From Candidatus Giovannonibacteria bacterium RIFCSPHIGHO2_02_43_16 (lineage in GTDB: Bacteria; Patescibacteriota; Minisyncoccia; JACPKW01; UBA11713), in NCBI GenBank assembly GCA_001778545.1, contig MFHJ01000044.1, positions 1-25,822 on the forward strand: a DNA stretch of 25,822 bases. Direction: 5' to 3'. This document shows, piece after piece, positions 1-8,342 of the stretch (within the stretch, counting starts at the first letter, position 1; every line of letters begins with the position of its first letter). Position numbers and translations under genes: made by a program. The notes under the pieces were generated by a model. The model searched no databases and was not told the origin of the DNA. It saw only the letters and a list, made by a program, of their open reading frames with translations.

Positions 1-450
1 AGAAAATAATCTTTCCTGGGCCTGTTGGAGATTATCCCGCAATTCCTCGAGGTCGCGGTGCGCGGTATCGAGCATCGGATCTCGCACGAGGCCCTTCTCT
101 TCCCTGAGATGAATTTGCGATTGGACCTCCGCGACTTTTTTCTCGAGCTGGCGCAGAACCGTATTTGTATCCTGAGGATGGATAAAAATCGAAATATCAA
201 AAACTTTGTCTAAATTTATGACGGGCGCGAACCAGTTTATCGCGAGATATCTCGGATATGTAAAAACGAAAAGAGTTCGGGCGACTTTCTCTCCCAGCTT
301 CACGTAGTTTGATTCTATCTCGAGGGCCGCGGGGGCGACCGCGTCCTCAACTTCAAAACCCCCAGCCCCTTTAATATTTTCGGGCAGCATTGACGGCATC
401 TCCGTCACCGTAATATTCTCGCTTTTTTTATTTTTCCCAAATCCAAACAT
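1..450 (-). CDS. VirB4-like type IV secretion ATPase, N-terminal part (cut by window edge)
   Basis: The frame is open from an ATG at 450 to the window edge, giving 150 residues and no stop. The protein starts MFGFGKNKKSENITVTEMPS. It continues with a VirB4-type N-terminal region around residues 50-100 (KLGEKVARTLFVFTYPRYL, then NWFAPVINLDKVFDISIFI) and a charged helical stretch (QLEKKVAEVQSQIHLREEK). In CPR genomes this sequence precedes the VirB4/TraC ATPase domain, but no Walker motif is visible here because it would lie beyond position 1. The start lies one base after the stop of the TraC-like gene (TAA-C-ATG), so translational coupling is likely. The assignment rests on family resemblance plus the PrgI/TraC/VirB4 order. 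It should energise substrate transfer or pilus assembly at the inner membrane. Confidence 0.8.
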   Translation of the reverse strand, partial: MFGFGKNKKSENITVTEMPSMLPENIKGAGGFEVEDAVAPAALEIESNYVKLGEKVARTLFVFTYPRYLAINWFAPVINLDKVFDISIFIHPQDTNTVLRQLEKKVAEVQSQIHLREEKGLVRDPMLDTAHRDLEELRDNLQQAQERLFS

Positions 451-451
451 G

Positions 452-1114
452 TTATTGATTAACAGTTGGGGCCCCGCCTTTTTCGAGTTCCCCGGGATTA
501 AATAAGCCGAAATAAAGCTCTATCAATTCCTCGGTATTGAGCGGGGCGACTCGCACTCCGGCCGATGTTAGGCCCTGCGCGACAGTATCCACGCGCTGGA
601 AAAGCTGAATCTTATATTCCTCGAATTTATTGTCAGGGATTTTTTTAATTTCATTTTTCTTGCTTGAAAAAATTTCCAAAATAGAGTCGGCGGCTCCTTT
701 CGGAGTTTCAAATACCGGCGGCTCAAACGGTACCACGACGTAGAAGGCCTTAGAGACTATATTCGTCGTCTCAACGAAATTTTTCACGAATTCTATGTAT
801 TCGCGCGTCTGTATTTTCAAAAGTTCATTGGTCTGTCCTTTCTCGACTTCTTTAAGCGTATCGAGATACGGATTAATATTCAGGCGCCTTGATTGGATAA
901 AAAACTGGACAGTGAAATCGAGCGAATTCAGAAAGTTTTGGTATTGAAATATTGTCGCCTCCTGCTCCTCGACGGATTTGAGCGCGAAGTTAAGAGAAGA
1001 CGCCATCAGAACCATCCGCAAAGTACCGTTTTTGAGAATGGCAACGCCTTCCCGGATTTCCTGGATCGGGACGAATTCCTGCGCCGACGCCGATTTTAAT
1101 TTTGTATTGGCCAT
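452..1114 (-). CDS. TraC/VirB4 N-terminal-like protein (conserved CPR T4SS gene)
   Basis: A 220-aa protein starting MANTKLKSASAQEFVPI. An upstream in-frame start at 1168 would add 18 residues overlapping the PrgI gene. I prefer 1114 because it lies 5 nt after the PrgI stop and begins a well-behaved domain. Motifs such as LNFALKSVEEQEATIFQYQ and the following SLDFTVQFFIQSRRLNINPY match the N-terminal (non-ATPase) module of TraC/VirB4 proteins. There is no Walker A motif, so the protein is not itself an ATPase. It probably acts as a separate partner subunit that docks VirB4 to the PrgI/VirB3-like membrane protein. The position between prgI-like and virB4-like genes supports this. No signal peptide or membrane segment is seen. 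Confidence 0.75.
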   Translation of the reverse strand: MANTKLKSASAQEFVPIQEIREGVAILKNGTLRMVLMASSLNFALKSVEEQEATIFQYQNFLNSLDFTVQFFIQSRRLNINPYLDTLKEVEKGQTNELLKIQTREYIEFVKNFVETTNIVSKAFYVVVPFEPPVFETPKGAADSILEIFSSKKNEIKKIPDNKFEEYKIQLFQRVDTVAQGLTSAGVRVAPLNTEELIELYFGLFNPGELEKGGAPTVNQ

Positions 1115-1119
1115 TTTAT

Positions 1120-1575
1120 TTAAGCTTGGGGATTTATATTTTTCCCGCCGCGCACCTCGACCGACCACGCTAAATCCTGCAACTTTGCCCCCTCATTAGC
1201 GGACGGAATCCTCTTTTTAAGCAAGGAGAAATTATTTCTATGCAAGAATTCGCTTTTCTCCTCGGTTATGGCGACGGGTCTCGGCACCTTTTTCCATATA
1301 TAGAGGCGGGAATTTGTGTAGTGCGAGAGGGCGTTTTCCAAAATTTTCATAAACGGCTGGCCGTTTATTTTATAGAACGCTAGCGCGAAGAAAAATGTGA
1401 TGATTGGCGCGGCCAGAGTGAAGATAATAAAAAGAGGAAGGAAAGACCTCAAGAAAGCATACAGAAGAAAAGTTATTCCGCCGCCGCCCACTATATATAA
1501 GAACTGCTTCAAAGTCAGCGGCCCGAAAATTTTGTCTTCTACTTCAATAAATTGTGGGACTTGGAATTGTCTCAT
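1120..1575 (-). CDS. PrgI family membrane protein (VirB3-like T4SS subunit)
   Basis: A 151-aa protein starting MRQFQVPQFIEVEDKIFGPL. The N-terminal pattern 'VPQFIEVEDKIFGPLTLKQFLYI', two adjacent membrane segments at about residues 26-45 and 48-67, and the tail motif FYKINGQPFMKILENAL are typical of PrgI-family proteins of Gram-positive-type and CPR type IV secretion systems. These fill the VirB3 role beside VirB4 in the inner membrane. The C-terminal 45 residues are hydrophilic and less typical. The start overlaps the upstream stop as ATGA (1572-1575), and the next gene starts 5 nt downstream, so the gene is internal to the operon. Confidence 0.85.
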   Translation of the reverse strand: MRQFQVPQFIEVEDKIFGPLTLKQFLYIVGGGGITFLLYAFLRSFLPLFIIFTLAAPIITFFFALAFYKINGQPFMKILENALSHYTNSRLYIWKKVPRPVAITEEKSEFLHRNNFSLLKKRIPSANEGAKLQDLAWSVEVRGGKNINPQA

Positions 1576-2363
1576 ATTCTTTCTCTATATTGATCGTAAC
1601 TTGGTTTTGGCGGCGTCGGCGGCTTTGGCGGCTCTAATTTTTTCTCGGCAATAAAGGCCATCCCCGATGGCGGTTTGGGAATTTTTTTTATCCCAACTTG
1701 CTCGGGAGAATGTGGCATAATTTTTAATCCCATGTCGCGCTCCGGTTCTTGCGATCTTCTAGGCGGGAAATCCAATTGCGGGCGCGGAGAAACTTCGACG
1801 CTTGCGGTCGGAGCCCCGGCCCCCGGGGGCGTCGGAGTTTTCTCCGGCTCCTCCAGCGGCCCGCCTTTAATTGGGCGTATCTCCAGAGGCTTTAATTCTT
1901 CTTTGGGCGCCTCCTTCGGAATGTCAATTTTTTCAGTAATTACTATTTTAGGTGGCTTTGCTCCGACGGCCTGCGGCGTCGGGAGCGGCGGAACGGGTAT
2001 TGGAATTGTTGTTTCTTGTTTCTTGGTTATTGGTTCTTCGTCGGTTATCCCGTGCAACTTTCTCAAACTCACTCTAACTTTCTGGAAAATCTCGCGGTTA
2101 ACATCCTCGGCGATTTTCTTCGCCACTTCTTTGTCTACTCCAAGTTTTTGCGCTAGATCCGGAATAAAATCTTTAGGGTGCAGGACGCCGAATAAAACTA
2201 AACCTGTTTCGTCTGCAAGGATGCCAATTTTTTTGATTTGAAAATTATATTTTTCCCCGATAGCCCGAATAGAATTTGCTGAGGCCTCACTGAAAAGAGC
2301 GTCTTTTAAATCCCAAGGCAGTTTCTTGTAAAGCTCATTAAGTTGTCGTGAAGAGTATTCCAT
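1572..2363 (-). CDS. Conserved hypothetical protein with proline-rich C-terminal half, T4SS operon
   Basis: A 263-aa protein with no signal peptide or membrane segment. Residues 1-110 look folded and helical (YKKLPWDLKDALFSEAS, then KLGVDKEVAKKIAEDVNREI). Residues 120-263 are low-complexity and rich in Pro, Glu and Lys (for example PIPVPPLPTP and PPKPPTPPKP), so probably disordered and suited to protein contacts. I do not recognise a named family. It lies between the VirB6-like gene (8 nt upstream) and prgI (4-nt ATGA overlap), so a cytoplasmic accessory role in the secretion machine is the simplest inference. On the plus strand the proline-rich part yields a 188-aa open frame, which I treat as an antisense artefact. 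Confidence 0.8.
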   Translation of the reverse strand: MEYSSRQLNELYKKLPWDLKDALFSEASANSIRAIGEKYNFQIKKIGILADETGLVLFGVLHPKDFIPDLAQKLGVDKEVAKKIAEDVNREIFQKVRVSLRKLHGITDEEPITKKQETTIPIPVPPLPTPQAVGAKPPKIVITEKIDIPKEAPKEELKPLEIRPIKGGPLEEPEKTPTPPGAGAPTASVEVSPRPQLDFPPRRSQEPERDMGLKIMPHSPEQVGIKKIPKPPSGMAFIAEKKLEPPKPPTPPKPSYDQYRERI

Positions 2364-2371
2364 GAGTTATT

Positions 2372-4444
2372 TCAGACTTTTTCAAGCGCTCGTTTTCCGG
2401 GAACAGTTTCAAGCCAATCTGCCGTCCCTTTGTTTCCCTTAGCGCGAAGCTCTACTGCAATTTGGTGTAAATCATCACTACCGCTCGCATCGTATTTCAT
2501 GAGCTCCTCGCGATACCTTACAGATACACTATCCCCCCTGTTAATAATTTTTTGGATCTGGGTTGGTTTAGCTTGCGCAACAATCTGATCCATGATTATG
2601 CTATTCCTTGGGTTAGCAAGATGATCTTCGCGGATCTTTTCAAAATCAATTTCTCGCACAGCGTCCGCGGTAGTTTTCCCTATTGTTGTACCAATGCGTG
2701 CAGCAACCCCTGGAGCCACGCTCAACACATCATTTACGCGGTCCGCCCTATGTCGGTTAACATCCAGAGCAAAATTATCAGCCCCTCCGGGAAGTTTATC
2801 GAATTCCTGCGTCAATTTTTGCAGTTGCTCTTTGTTTGTGTTTTCAATAATAGCTTCCTGTAGCTCGCCTGAAAGAGTGCCCCATTTTCCTACGAGCGCA
2901 CCAAATGGCCCCTTCAGTTCAATCTTGGCTCTCTCGTCGTGGTATTTCACCGATTGTTCCGTACTCAAATTTCTCACCGCTTGATCAATTTGCGTTTTTA
3001 CCGAGCTACTCCCTTTATCGTGCATCCCTGCTAGCTCCCGTGCGGAAAGTTCTTTAGCGGCTATATTTTGCATATATAAAGGCAATTTTCCAAACTGTTC
3101 CGCCCTAATGGTGTCGTTCTTCAAAGATTTCAGGAAGCTCATCCTTTCTTTAACGACCTTTTCGTCAAAGCCGCCGACTCTCGCGCCTCTATTCAAAGCT
3201 TTATATGCGAGCGGGCTCCGCTGAGTGATAGCCTGACCCAATCTCGACTCTCTAAGTTTCGCAGCACCGCGGCCGATCGTATGCCTCGCCGCAAAACCGC
3301 GCGTCCACGTCCCGCCCTTTTTGGCCATGCCGATAGCCCCGTCCGCGCCGTAGACGCCGAGCTGTTTCGCGACCATGAGCGATGCGAAGAGAAGGATAAA
3401 GGCCATAGTTACTTGCAATAAAAGAAGAGCTACAAATTCGGTTTCACTTTCTATCTTGCCAGCCTTGTCTATAAGATCTCCAAGAGAGCCGAGCACTTTC
3501 AGCGCTATGAAGAAAAGAAATAAAAACGCTGGAGCAAAAACGGCTTGATCTATCAATTTCTTCCACCACTGCTGGGCGTAGGATCTCGTCGCTGGCAATA
3601 TCAAAAATACAAATCCAAAGGGAGCCAGGATCATCAGGAGCCAAAGGACGGCCATCCTGGTTATAAATAAAAATGAGGCTACAAAAAGCAGGAAAGCTGC
3701 CAGTATGCTAACAACAATAGCAGCTAATTGCAGAAGGGTTATACCAAGAGCAGCCGTTGTTATTCCGGTATCGGAATTAGGAGCTCTCGTAAGTAGCTTT
3801 ACTATATCAAACCGGTCGATCACCGCCGCCCCTAAGTTTTTTTTGAACTTAAGGCCCAGGGCAGTTGCGATAGCGCCCGCTTCTTTGTCGCTATCGCCGA
3901 TATTAACTTGGGAGTTATATATTTGAACAGCAAGGGAATTTGAAATATAAATTATCCCCCGCGTTGCCAAAAGACTGAAATTTACCAAGAGAGCAATGAT
4001 GATCAGCCGTGCCAATAACGATTTTGCTCCGTATGACTCAATCCCCAAAATTGTGGCTATCGCGATAAAAAGAAGAATAAAAATAAAAAAGATATTTACG
4101 ACATCTCTTGAGAACGTCCATCCGTCATCGATCGCTTTGATTTTCGATGAAGAATAATTTTCGTTATCGAGCGCGAGCCCGAGCGACATATTGAAGATCA
4201 GGCCGGCTAATTTTACAGTGATCCCGCTCAACCATTTTACGAGCGCTAAGGCTACGACGGCTTTAAGGGCGGTAGAGCCTACAGTCATTGCGGCAGGCAG
4301 AATCGATTTTCCGACTCTCGCTGCGCCGCTGGTGAACTTACCTAGCCAAGTCTGAGCTTGAGCCTGATGGAATGGCAGGGTCAAACTTAGGATGGATATA
4401 ATCAACAATCCTGCCAGAAATTTTTTGGAAACTATTACGCCCAT
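2372..4444 (-). CDS. VirB6/TrbL-like polytopic T4SS channel protein
   Basis: A 690-aa protein. Residues 1-31 form a cleavable-looking signal (KKFLAGLLIISILSLTLPF, ending near AQAQ). Membrane segments are visible at about 52-92, 115-134, 143-161, 229-261, 265-285, 302-320 and 338-359. The charged loop with ALDNENYSSSKIKAIDDGW before a hydrophobic helix is characteristic of the large VirB6/TrbL-like proteins in CPR secretion loci. Residues 370-690 are soluble, helical and charged. VirB6 proteins form the inner-membrane channel for substrate passage; the long soluble tail has no known function here. It starts one base after the stop of the Ig-domain gene (TGA-T-ATG) and ends 8 nt before the next start. 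Confidence 0.8.
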   Translation of the reverse strand: MGVIVSKKFLAGLLIISILSLTLPFHQAQAQTWLGKFTSGAARVGKSILPAAMTVGSTALKAVVALALVKWLSGITVKLAGLIFNMSLGLALDNENYSSSKIKAIDDGWTFSRDVVNIFFIFILLFIAIATILGIESYGAKSLLARLIIIALLVNFSLLATRGIIYISNSLAVQIYNSQVNIGDSDKEAGAIATALGLKFKKNLGAAVIDRFDIVKLLTRAPNSDTGITTAALGITLLQLAAIVVSILAAFLLFVASFLFITRMAVLWLLMILAPFGFVFLILPATRSYAQQWWKKLIDQAVFAPAFLFLFFIALKVLGSLGDLIDKAGKIESETEFVALLLLQVTMAFILLFASLMVAKQLGVYGADGAIGMAKKGGTWTRGFAARHTIGRGAAKLRESRLGQAITQRSPLAYKALNRGARVGGFDEKVVKERMSFLKSLKNDTIRAEQFGKLPLYMQNIAAKELSARELAGMHDKGSSSVKTQIDQAVRNLSTEQSVKYHDERAKIELKGPFGALVGKWGTLSGELQEAIIENTNKEQLQKLTQEFDKLPGGADNFALDVNRHRADRVNDVLSVAPGVAARIGTTIGKTTADAVREIDFEKIREDHLANPRNSIIMDQIVAQAKPTQIQKIINRGDSVSVRYREELMKYDASGSDDLHQIAVELRAKGNKGTADWLETVPGKRALEKV

Positions 4445-4445
4445 A

Positions 4446-5933
4446 TCAGTTATTTATGGTTACGCTTATAGAATTCGATGAAGTGTTATTTGCCGTATCG
4501 CGTACCAAGGCGGTAATTGTGGCGGCGCCGTTTGAGAAAAGCCCAGTATCCCAGACAAAAGTATAAGGAGATGCGGTATCTTCCGGGCCAAATGGCGAGC
4601 CGTTTATATAAAACTGGACTCCAGCAACTTGCGGAACGCCTGTAGCAGAAGCCGTAACAGGCACGGTTCCGGAGACTTGAGCATTGTTCTGGGGCGAGGT
4701 TATTGAAACCGAAGTGGCGCCAGGAGTCGGAGATGGGCTTGGAGTCGGAGATGGTCTAGGGGTCGGCGTTGGTCTAGGCCGATTGGTATTACGAAAAATG
4801 TCCGCAATAAGCCTGGCCGCGAGGTTTATAAGCTGGTCTATATTGTAAAGGGATGCATTTTTTCTTGTGGCGTCATTTCCCCCCACTACGGTATTTGGTC
4901 CGATAAATACGCTCTTGCCATTCGCTCCCGCCGCGGGCTCGGTTTCCTGTATATCAGTTAATTCATCTCCATTGCTCGCTCTTACTCGGTCAATGATTGG
5001 GATTTCTCCGAAGGCAGCAACATTCTGGCCGGCGGGATTTGTAATTTTGCAGTTAACCAAGATTTTCTTCCCATTTTCTTCTACTGTTTCGCATTCCTCG
5101 GTCGGGATAATCCCGGGAGAATTTAATTTAAATTGGGCATCTTCAAGCGCCGCTTGTTCTCTGGCTTGTTCTTCTCCGAGAAAAGCAAGATACGCGCCGT
5201 CCACGCTGTTTTCCGGTGCCAAAAGAGCTTCCAATGCGTCAAAACCGCCTTGCGTAAAATCGTCCATAAAGCCCTCCGAATCAGCGGGCATGGTACTTTT
5301 TACTCGGTCGGCAAAGTCCTCGGTTTTCAAGGCCTCACTTACTAATTTAGGAATACTTTCCTGAAGATGCAGGGCCAGATTTTGTTTTATTTGGAGATCA
5401 TCTCCGTTTCCGAGAGTGCTTCCCAAGAAGGCCTCGCGCTCATTTTCAATTACATTTCCAAAATACTGCGAATAATTCGGCACATAGAATTTGCCATCCG
5501 TGAAGGTATTTATGGGGTTGCCGTTAGCATCTGTGATAGGGGTTTCGGATATTATCGCTCCGTTCTCATCCCTCTCGACCTCGACGCCCTCAAGGCGATC
5601 TTGGTATTTGCGCTGAAGATTTCTCATTGACTGCGCGGTAATCTTTGAGGCCAAGCAGTCCAGAGAGTTGCAGGGAAGCTCACCGCCCGACTCAACGGCT
5701 GAAATAATTTCTTGAATTGCCGGATCCTCCGCCGCTCCGGATTGAGTTGGTGCGATTTCTTTTCTAAAAATCCCGGCAATCATTTGGTTTAAGATACTTG
5801 TTCTCTCATCGATCAACTGCTTGGTTTCACGAAGAATAGTGTGAGTTGTCCCGTCAAACACAGGAACATCGGCATGGGCCAAGCCAGGCGTTACGAGAAA
5901 AGTTATTATCGCGAAAATCCAGATCATAATCAT
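4446..5933 (-). CDS. Secreted T4SS-operon protein with Pro/Thr stalk and C-terminal bacterial Ig-like domain
   Basis: A 495-aa protein. Residues 1-21 form a signal peptide (MIMIWIFAIITFLVTPGLAHA, cut before DVPVF). Residues 22-380 are helical and charged, with a CNSLDC pair near residue 88 that could form a disulfide, and match the unnamed secreted protein found in CPR T4SS loci. Residues 381-406 are a Pro/Thr/Ser stalk (RPTPTPRPSPTPSPSPTP). Residues 407-495 form a bacterial Ig-like domain (SITSPQNNAQVSGTVPVTA, then VQFYINGSPFG and a final SNSISVTINN). This suggests a surface-exposed, possibly adhesive protein tethered to the machine. The start overlaps the upstream stop by 4 nt. Confidence 0.75.
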   Translation of the reverse strand: MIMIWIFAIITFLVTPGLAHADVPVFDGTTHTILRETKQLIDERTSILNQMIAGIFRKEIAPTQSGAAEDPAIQEIISAVESGGELPCNSLDCLASKITAQSMRNLQRKYQDRLEGVEVERDENGAIISETPITDANGNPINTFTDGKFYVPNYSQYFGNVIENEREAFLGSTLGNGDDLQIKQNLALHLQESIPKLVSEALKTEDFADRVKSTMPADSEGFMDDFTQGGFDALEALLAPENSVDGAYLAFLGEEQAREQAALEDAQFKLNSPGIIPTEECETVEENGKKILVNCKITNPAGQNVAAFGEIPIIDRVRASNGDELTDIQETEPAAGANGKSVFIGPNTVVGGNDATRKNASLYNIDQLINLAARLIADIFRNTNRPRPTPTPRPSPTPSPSPTPGATSVSITSPQNNAQVSGTVPVTASATGVPQVAGVQFYINGSPFGPEDTASPYTFVWDTGLFSNGAATITALVRDTANNTSSNSISVTINN

Positions 5934-6694
5934 TTAAAAAATTTATAACCCCCTTCTTCCGGGGAAAAACTAATTCCCACGGAAAGCAGATCTCCGAACG
6001 TTTTTTTATGAAAACTTCGTACCTCATCCATCAACAAGAGCCGCTCTTTTAAAGCCAGAAGCGCTGCTAGCGGATCTTTGTCTACATTGCGGATAAGTTC
6101 GACGAATTTCTTGGAACGCAGAAGATAATTTAGCTCTTGGACCGCAAAATTCTCCCAGCTCCTGGGCACTGGAATTTTTTTAACTTCTTCAAAACTTTTA
6201 TCAAAAGACGAGATGACCGCATCAATTTGAGCAAGCTTGGAAAAATTATCTTCGGAAATGGCTTCCGATAAAATCTTGACATCATCTTTCTCGATTGTCA
6301 GAAAAGTTTTTTCGTATACTCTGTAGAGCGAATTGAAATAATTTTTTACGGCCTCCGGGCTATTTTCATCAAGAATGGCAATGTCGTCTTTGGTCGCTAT
6401 AGGAATTACCCCGACAATTTTTTCAAAAGGAACGATCTCTTGGGAAGCTGCGCTTATCTCTTCCGGAGAGATTTTAGAGAGATCCTCCCCTTTTACGATT
6501 TTATCGCCAAATTTATCTAAAAAAGTCTTTGAGAAATTTTCAGTGAGATTGGCTTCTCGGCTGGAAGCAGAGTCTGAAGTCCGCTCGTATTTAAGCACTC
6601 CCTGCAAAGAAAAATACCAAAACAAAGCCAAGGCGCCAATAATAGGCACTGCAAAAAGGGTAATTATAAATCTTGGGCTAAATAATCTTGTCAC
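5930..6694 (-). CDS. Membrane-anchored hypothetical protein, first gene of the T4SS operon
   Basis: A 254-aa protein with a GTG start at 6694, the first in-frame start after the divergent promoter region. One N-terminal membrane anchor (residues 8-29, FIITLFAVPIIGALALFWYF) is followed by a mostly helical extracytoplasmic domain of about 220 residues with no recognisable motif. It is acidic and lysine-rich and lacks cysteines. The stop overlaps the next start as ATGA (5930-5933). A perfect TATAAT lies 8 nt before the GTG, so this is the promoter-proximal gene. Similar anchored proteins often open CPR type IV secretion loci, but I cannot name a function. Confidence 0.75.
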   Translation of the reverse strand: MTRLFSPRFIITLFAVPIIGALALFWYFSLQGVLKYERTSDSASSREANLTENFSKTFLDKFGDKIVKGEDLSKISPEEISAASQEIVPFEKIVGVIPIATKDDIAILDENSPEAVKNYFNSLYRVYEKTFLTIEKDDVKILSEAISEDNFSKLAQIDAVISSFDKSFEEVKKIPVPRSWENFAVQELNYLLRSKKFVELIRNVDKDPLAALLALKERLLLMDEVRSFHKKTFGDLLSVGISFSPEEGGYKFFK

Positions 6695-6702
6695 CCTACT
6701 TT

Positions 6703-6708
6703 ATTATA
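6703..6708 (-). promoter_or_regulatory. -10 element (TATAAT) of the T4SS operon
   Basis: A perfect TATAAT on the minus strand ends 8 nt before the GTG at 6694, putting the transcription start at or within 1-2 nt of the start codon. No good -35 hexamer is seen at 16-18 nt. There is no Shine-Dalgarno, consistent with a leaderless transcript. Confidence 0.5.
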
Positions 6709-6756
6709 GGGGGTAATCTGTGAGGATTTTGTGCATAAACTAAAGCGAAATTGTGC

Positions 6757-6762
6757 GATAAT
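6757..6762 (+). promoter_or_regulatory. -10-like element (GATAAT) of the M15-like peptidase gene
   Basis: GATAAT lies 9 nt before the ATG at 6772, with no Shine-Dalgarno between, suggesting a zero to 3-nt leader. Only 77 nt separate this start codon from the divergent T4SS operon start, so the two promoters may share regulation. Confidence 0.35.
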
Positions 6763-6771
6763 TAGGGATAT

Positions 6772-8307
6772 ATGCTGGATAACCAGAAAAAACTGATTTG
6801 GCTTGCAGCTTTGGCTGTCCTTGGGGCGTTATTGTTTATTTTTTACGTATTAACTTCTGCTTCCGGTGAGCCCAATAAAAAAACAGCTCAAGAAAGTGCC
6901 AAGTTTACGGGGGTTTTTGAAGATAAAGATAAGAAAAGCGCCGTCAGACAAGATTTTTATTCCGGGCGCGAAGATGTTATAACCCCCGCGATCGAGGCTT
7001 TTATGGAGGCCGTTTCTTCAACTTTCAACCAAAGCGCGCAAAATTTTTCAAACGAGTCTAGCCAAGCATCAAGCAAGCCTTCCATGGCTCAGACCTTTTC
7101 TAGTCCGTCACTGGCCGTAACAGTCACAGAGCAAGAAGTCTTTGAATTTGGATATAATTCCGAATACATAAATGTTCTTAAAGATACAAATAAAGAAATG
7201 ATTGATGGCGGCTTCTTGGCTTCGGGCGCTGTTTACCCGCTAACAAATATGACGGAAGCAATCGCCCTTCAGGACAAGTACGCTGATTATCTGGAATCTT
7301 TAATGGTTGGAATTGAAGGCGGCGGCTTAACGAAAGATGATATTGATAAATATCGCAGGTCTTATCGGGTCATTTTGCCGAGTTTGTGGAAAGAGGAGCT
7401 TGTTGCGATAAAATCAATAAGTAAAAATTCCTCCATTTTTGAAAAAATTTATTTTACCTACCGCCAAAAAACGGCGCACCAAAAAGCCTCAAGTGAATTG
7501 AGTTTGTCTCAAATTCGCGAAATATTCATAAAAACAGCCGAGGCTGCGTATAGCATCAACCCATGCTACAGAGAAGGCGCCCCCAATCTTATTCGCGGAT
7601 CTCAAAGATCAGCACCATGTTGCAATTGCGGAATTACCGGCTCCAGGTGCAGAACTTTTGTAAACGACTGCGGAAACGGAGGATGCAGATGCGTAAATCT
7701 AGGATGCTTAAATAGAGCTTGTCCGGGTCAGCCCGCGATTTGGGACCCGGCAACTAGAATCTGTGGATGCTATACCGGAGGCGGTGGAACGACTTCTCCC
7801 ACACCCACGCCCACACCATCCACGACTCCAACTCCTGGCGTGACCCCAACTCCAAGCCCAAGCCCAACGCCAACTGGCTTGAAGTGCTCCGCGGACAGCA
7901 TATCGCCGCAAGTCCAAGCGATAATCAATTGCGTGATGTCTGGCGCGGCTGCGCAGAATTTACTAATAAATCAGCCAACATCGAATCAGTTAAATGCCGG
8001 TTGCCATACTTGCAGAATGCCAAACAATCCTTATACGGGATGCTCGTCTTGGACGTCAGGCCCAACTAATATTTCGTGTCATTATGGGGGGACACAGTGT
8101 AATGGTGCAGGAAATGCGGTAGACTTTTCGTTATCAGCGCCGACGAGAACACCTCAGAATTGGGATAAATTGAGAAATTTGGCCACGAGTTGCGGAGCTT
8201 CCGGCGCTTGGTGCGAAGCAGGTTCGATAAGGTTTATCGGGACTTGCAGCGTTGTAGACATTGACCACGTTCATGCAAACGCGAGCGGATCTTGCGGGTG
8301 CAATTAA
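6772..8307 (+). CDS. Anchored Cys-rich protein with Pro/Thr stalk and C-terminal M15-like (DD-peptidase type) domain
   Basis: A 511-aa protein. A signal anchor at residues 8-29 (IWLAALAVLGALLFIFYVL) precedes a helical region (50-260). A cysteine-rich segment (265-335) holds about 13 Cys, and a Pro/Thr/Ser stalk spans about 340-368. The C-terminal domain has S435-x-H437, an Ala-x-Asp pair ending at D451 and a DHVHA motif (H499, H501). This fits the Zn-binding pattern SxHxxG...AxD...HxH of M15/VanX-type peptidases, except that the His-to-Asp spacing is longer than usual. The likely role is cleavage of peptidoglycan cross-bridges outside the membrane, a functional stand-in for VirB1. It is divergent from the T4SS operon and followed after 35 nt by a pilin gene. 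Activity is inferred. Confidence 0.7.
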   Translation: MLDNQKKLIWLAALAVLGALLFIFYVLTSASGEPNKKTAQESAKFTGVFEDKDKKSAVRQDFYSGREDVITPAIEAFMEAVSSTFNQSAQNFSNESSQASSKPSMAQTFSSPSLAVTVTEQEVFEFGYNSEYINVLKDTNKEMIDGGFLASGAVYPLTNMTEAIALQDKYADYLESLMVGIEGGGLTKDDIDKYRRSYRVILPSLWKEELVAIKSISKNSSIFEKIYFTYRQKTAHQKASSELSLSQIREIFIKTAEAAYSINPCYREGAPNLIRGSQRSAPCCNCGITGSRCRTFVNDCGNGGCRCVNLGCLNRACPGQPAIWDPATRICGCYTGGGGTTSPTPTPTPSTTPTPGVTPTPSPSPTPTGLKCSADSISPQVQAIINCVMSGAAAQNLLINQPTSNQLNAGCHTCRMPNNPYTGCSSWTSGPTNISCHYGGTQCNGAGNAVDFSLSAPTRTPQNWDKLRNLATSCGASGAWCEAGSIRFIGTCSVVDIDHVHANASGSCGCN

Positions 8308-8330
8308 TTTCCCGATATATTTTTATAGAT

Positions 8331-8336
8331 TACAAT
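8331..8336 (+). promoter_or_regulatory. -10-like element (TACAAT) before the first pilin gene
   Basis: TACAAT ends exactly 6 nt before the ATG at 8343, so +1 would fall on the A of the start codon. No convincing -35 is seen, and the region is AT-rich with other near matches, so support is modest. Confidence 0.35.
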
Positions 8337-8342
8337 ATAATC

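Noticed and set aside
1675..2241. 188-aa plus-strand open frame
   Set aside because: Antisense to the proline-rich half of the 1572-2363 gene; proline codons read backwards give a long Gly-rich frame. No ribosome site, promoter or family match.
4720..4790. Repetitive GGAGTCGGAGATGG-like DNA considered as a tandem repeat locus or CRISPR
   Set aside because: It is the coding sequence of the Pro/Thr/Ser stalk read on the other strand; there are no regular spacers. No CRISPR array was seen anywhere in the window.
4867..5364. 165-aa plus-strand open frame
   Set aside because: Antisense to the Ig-domain protein gene, which has a signal peptide and operon context; this frame has neither.
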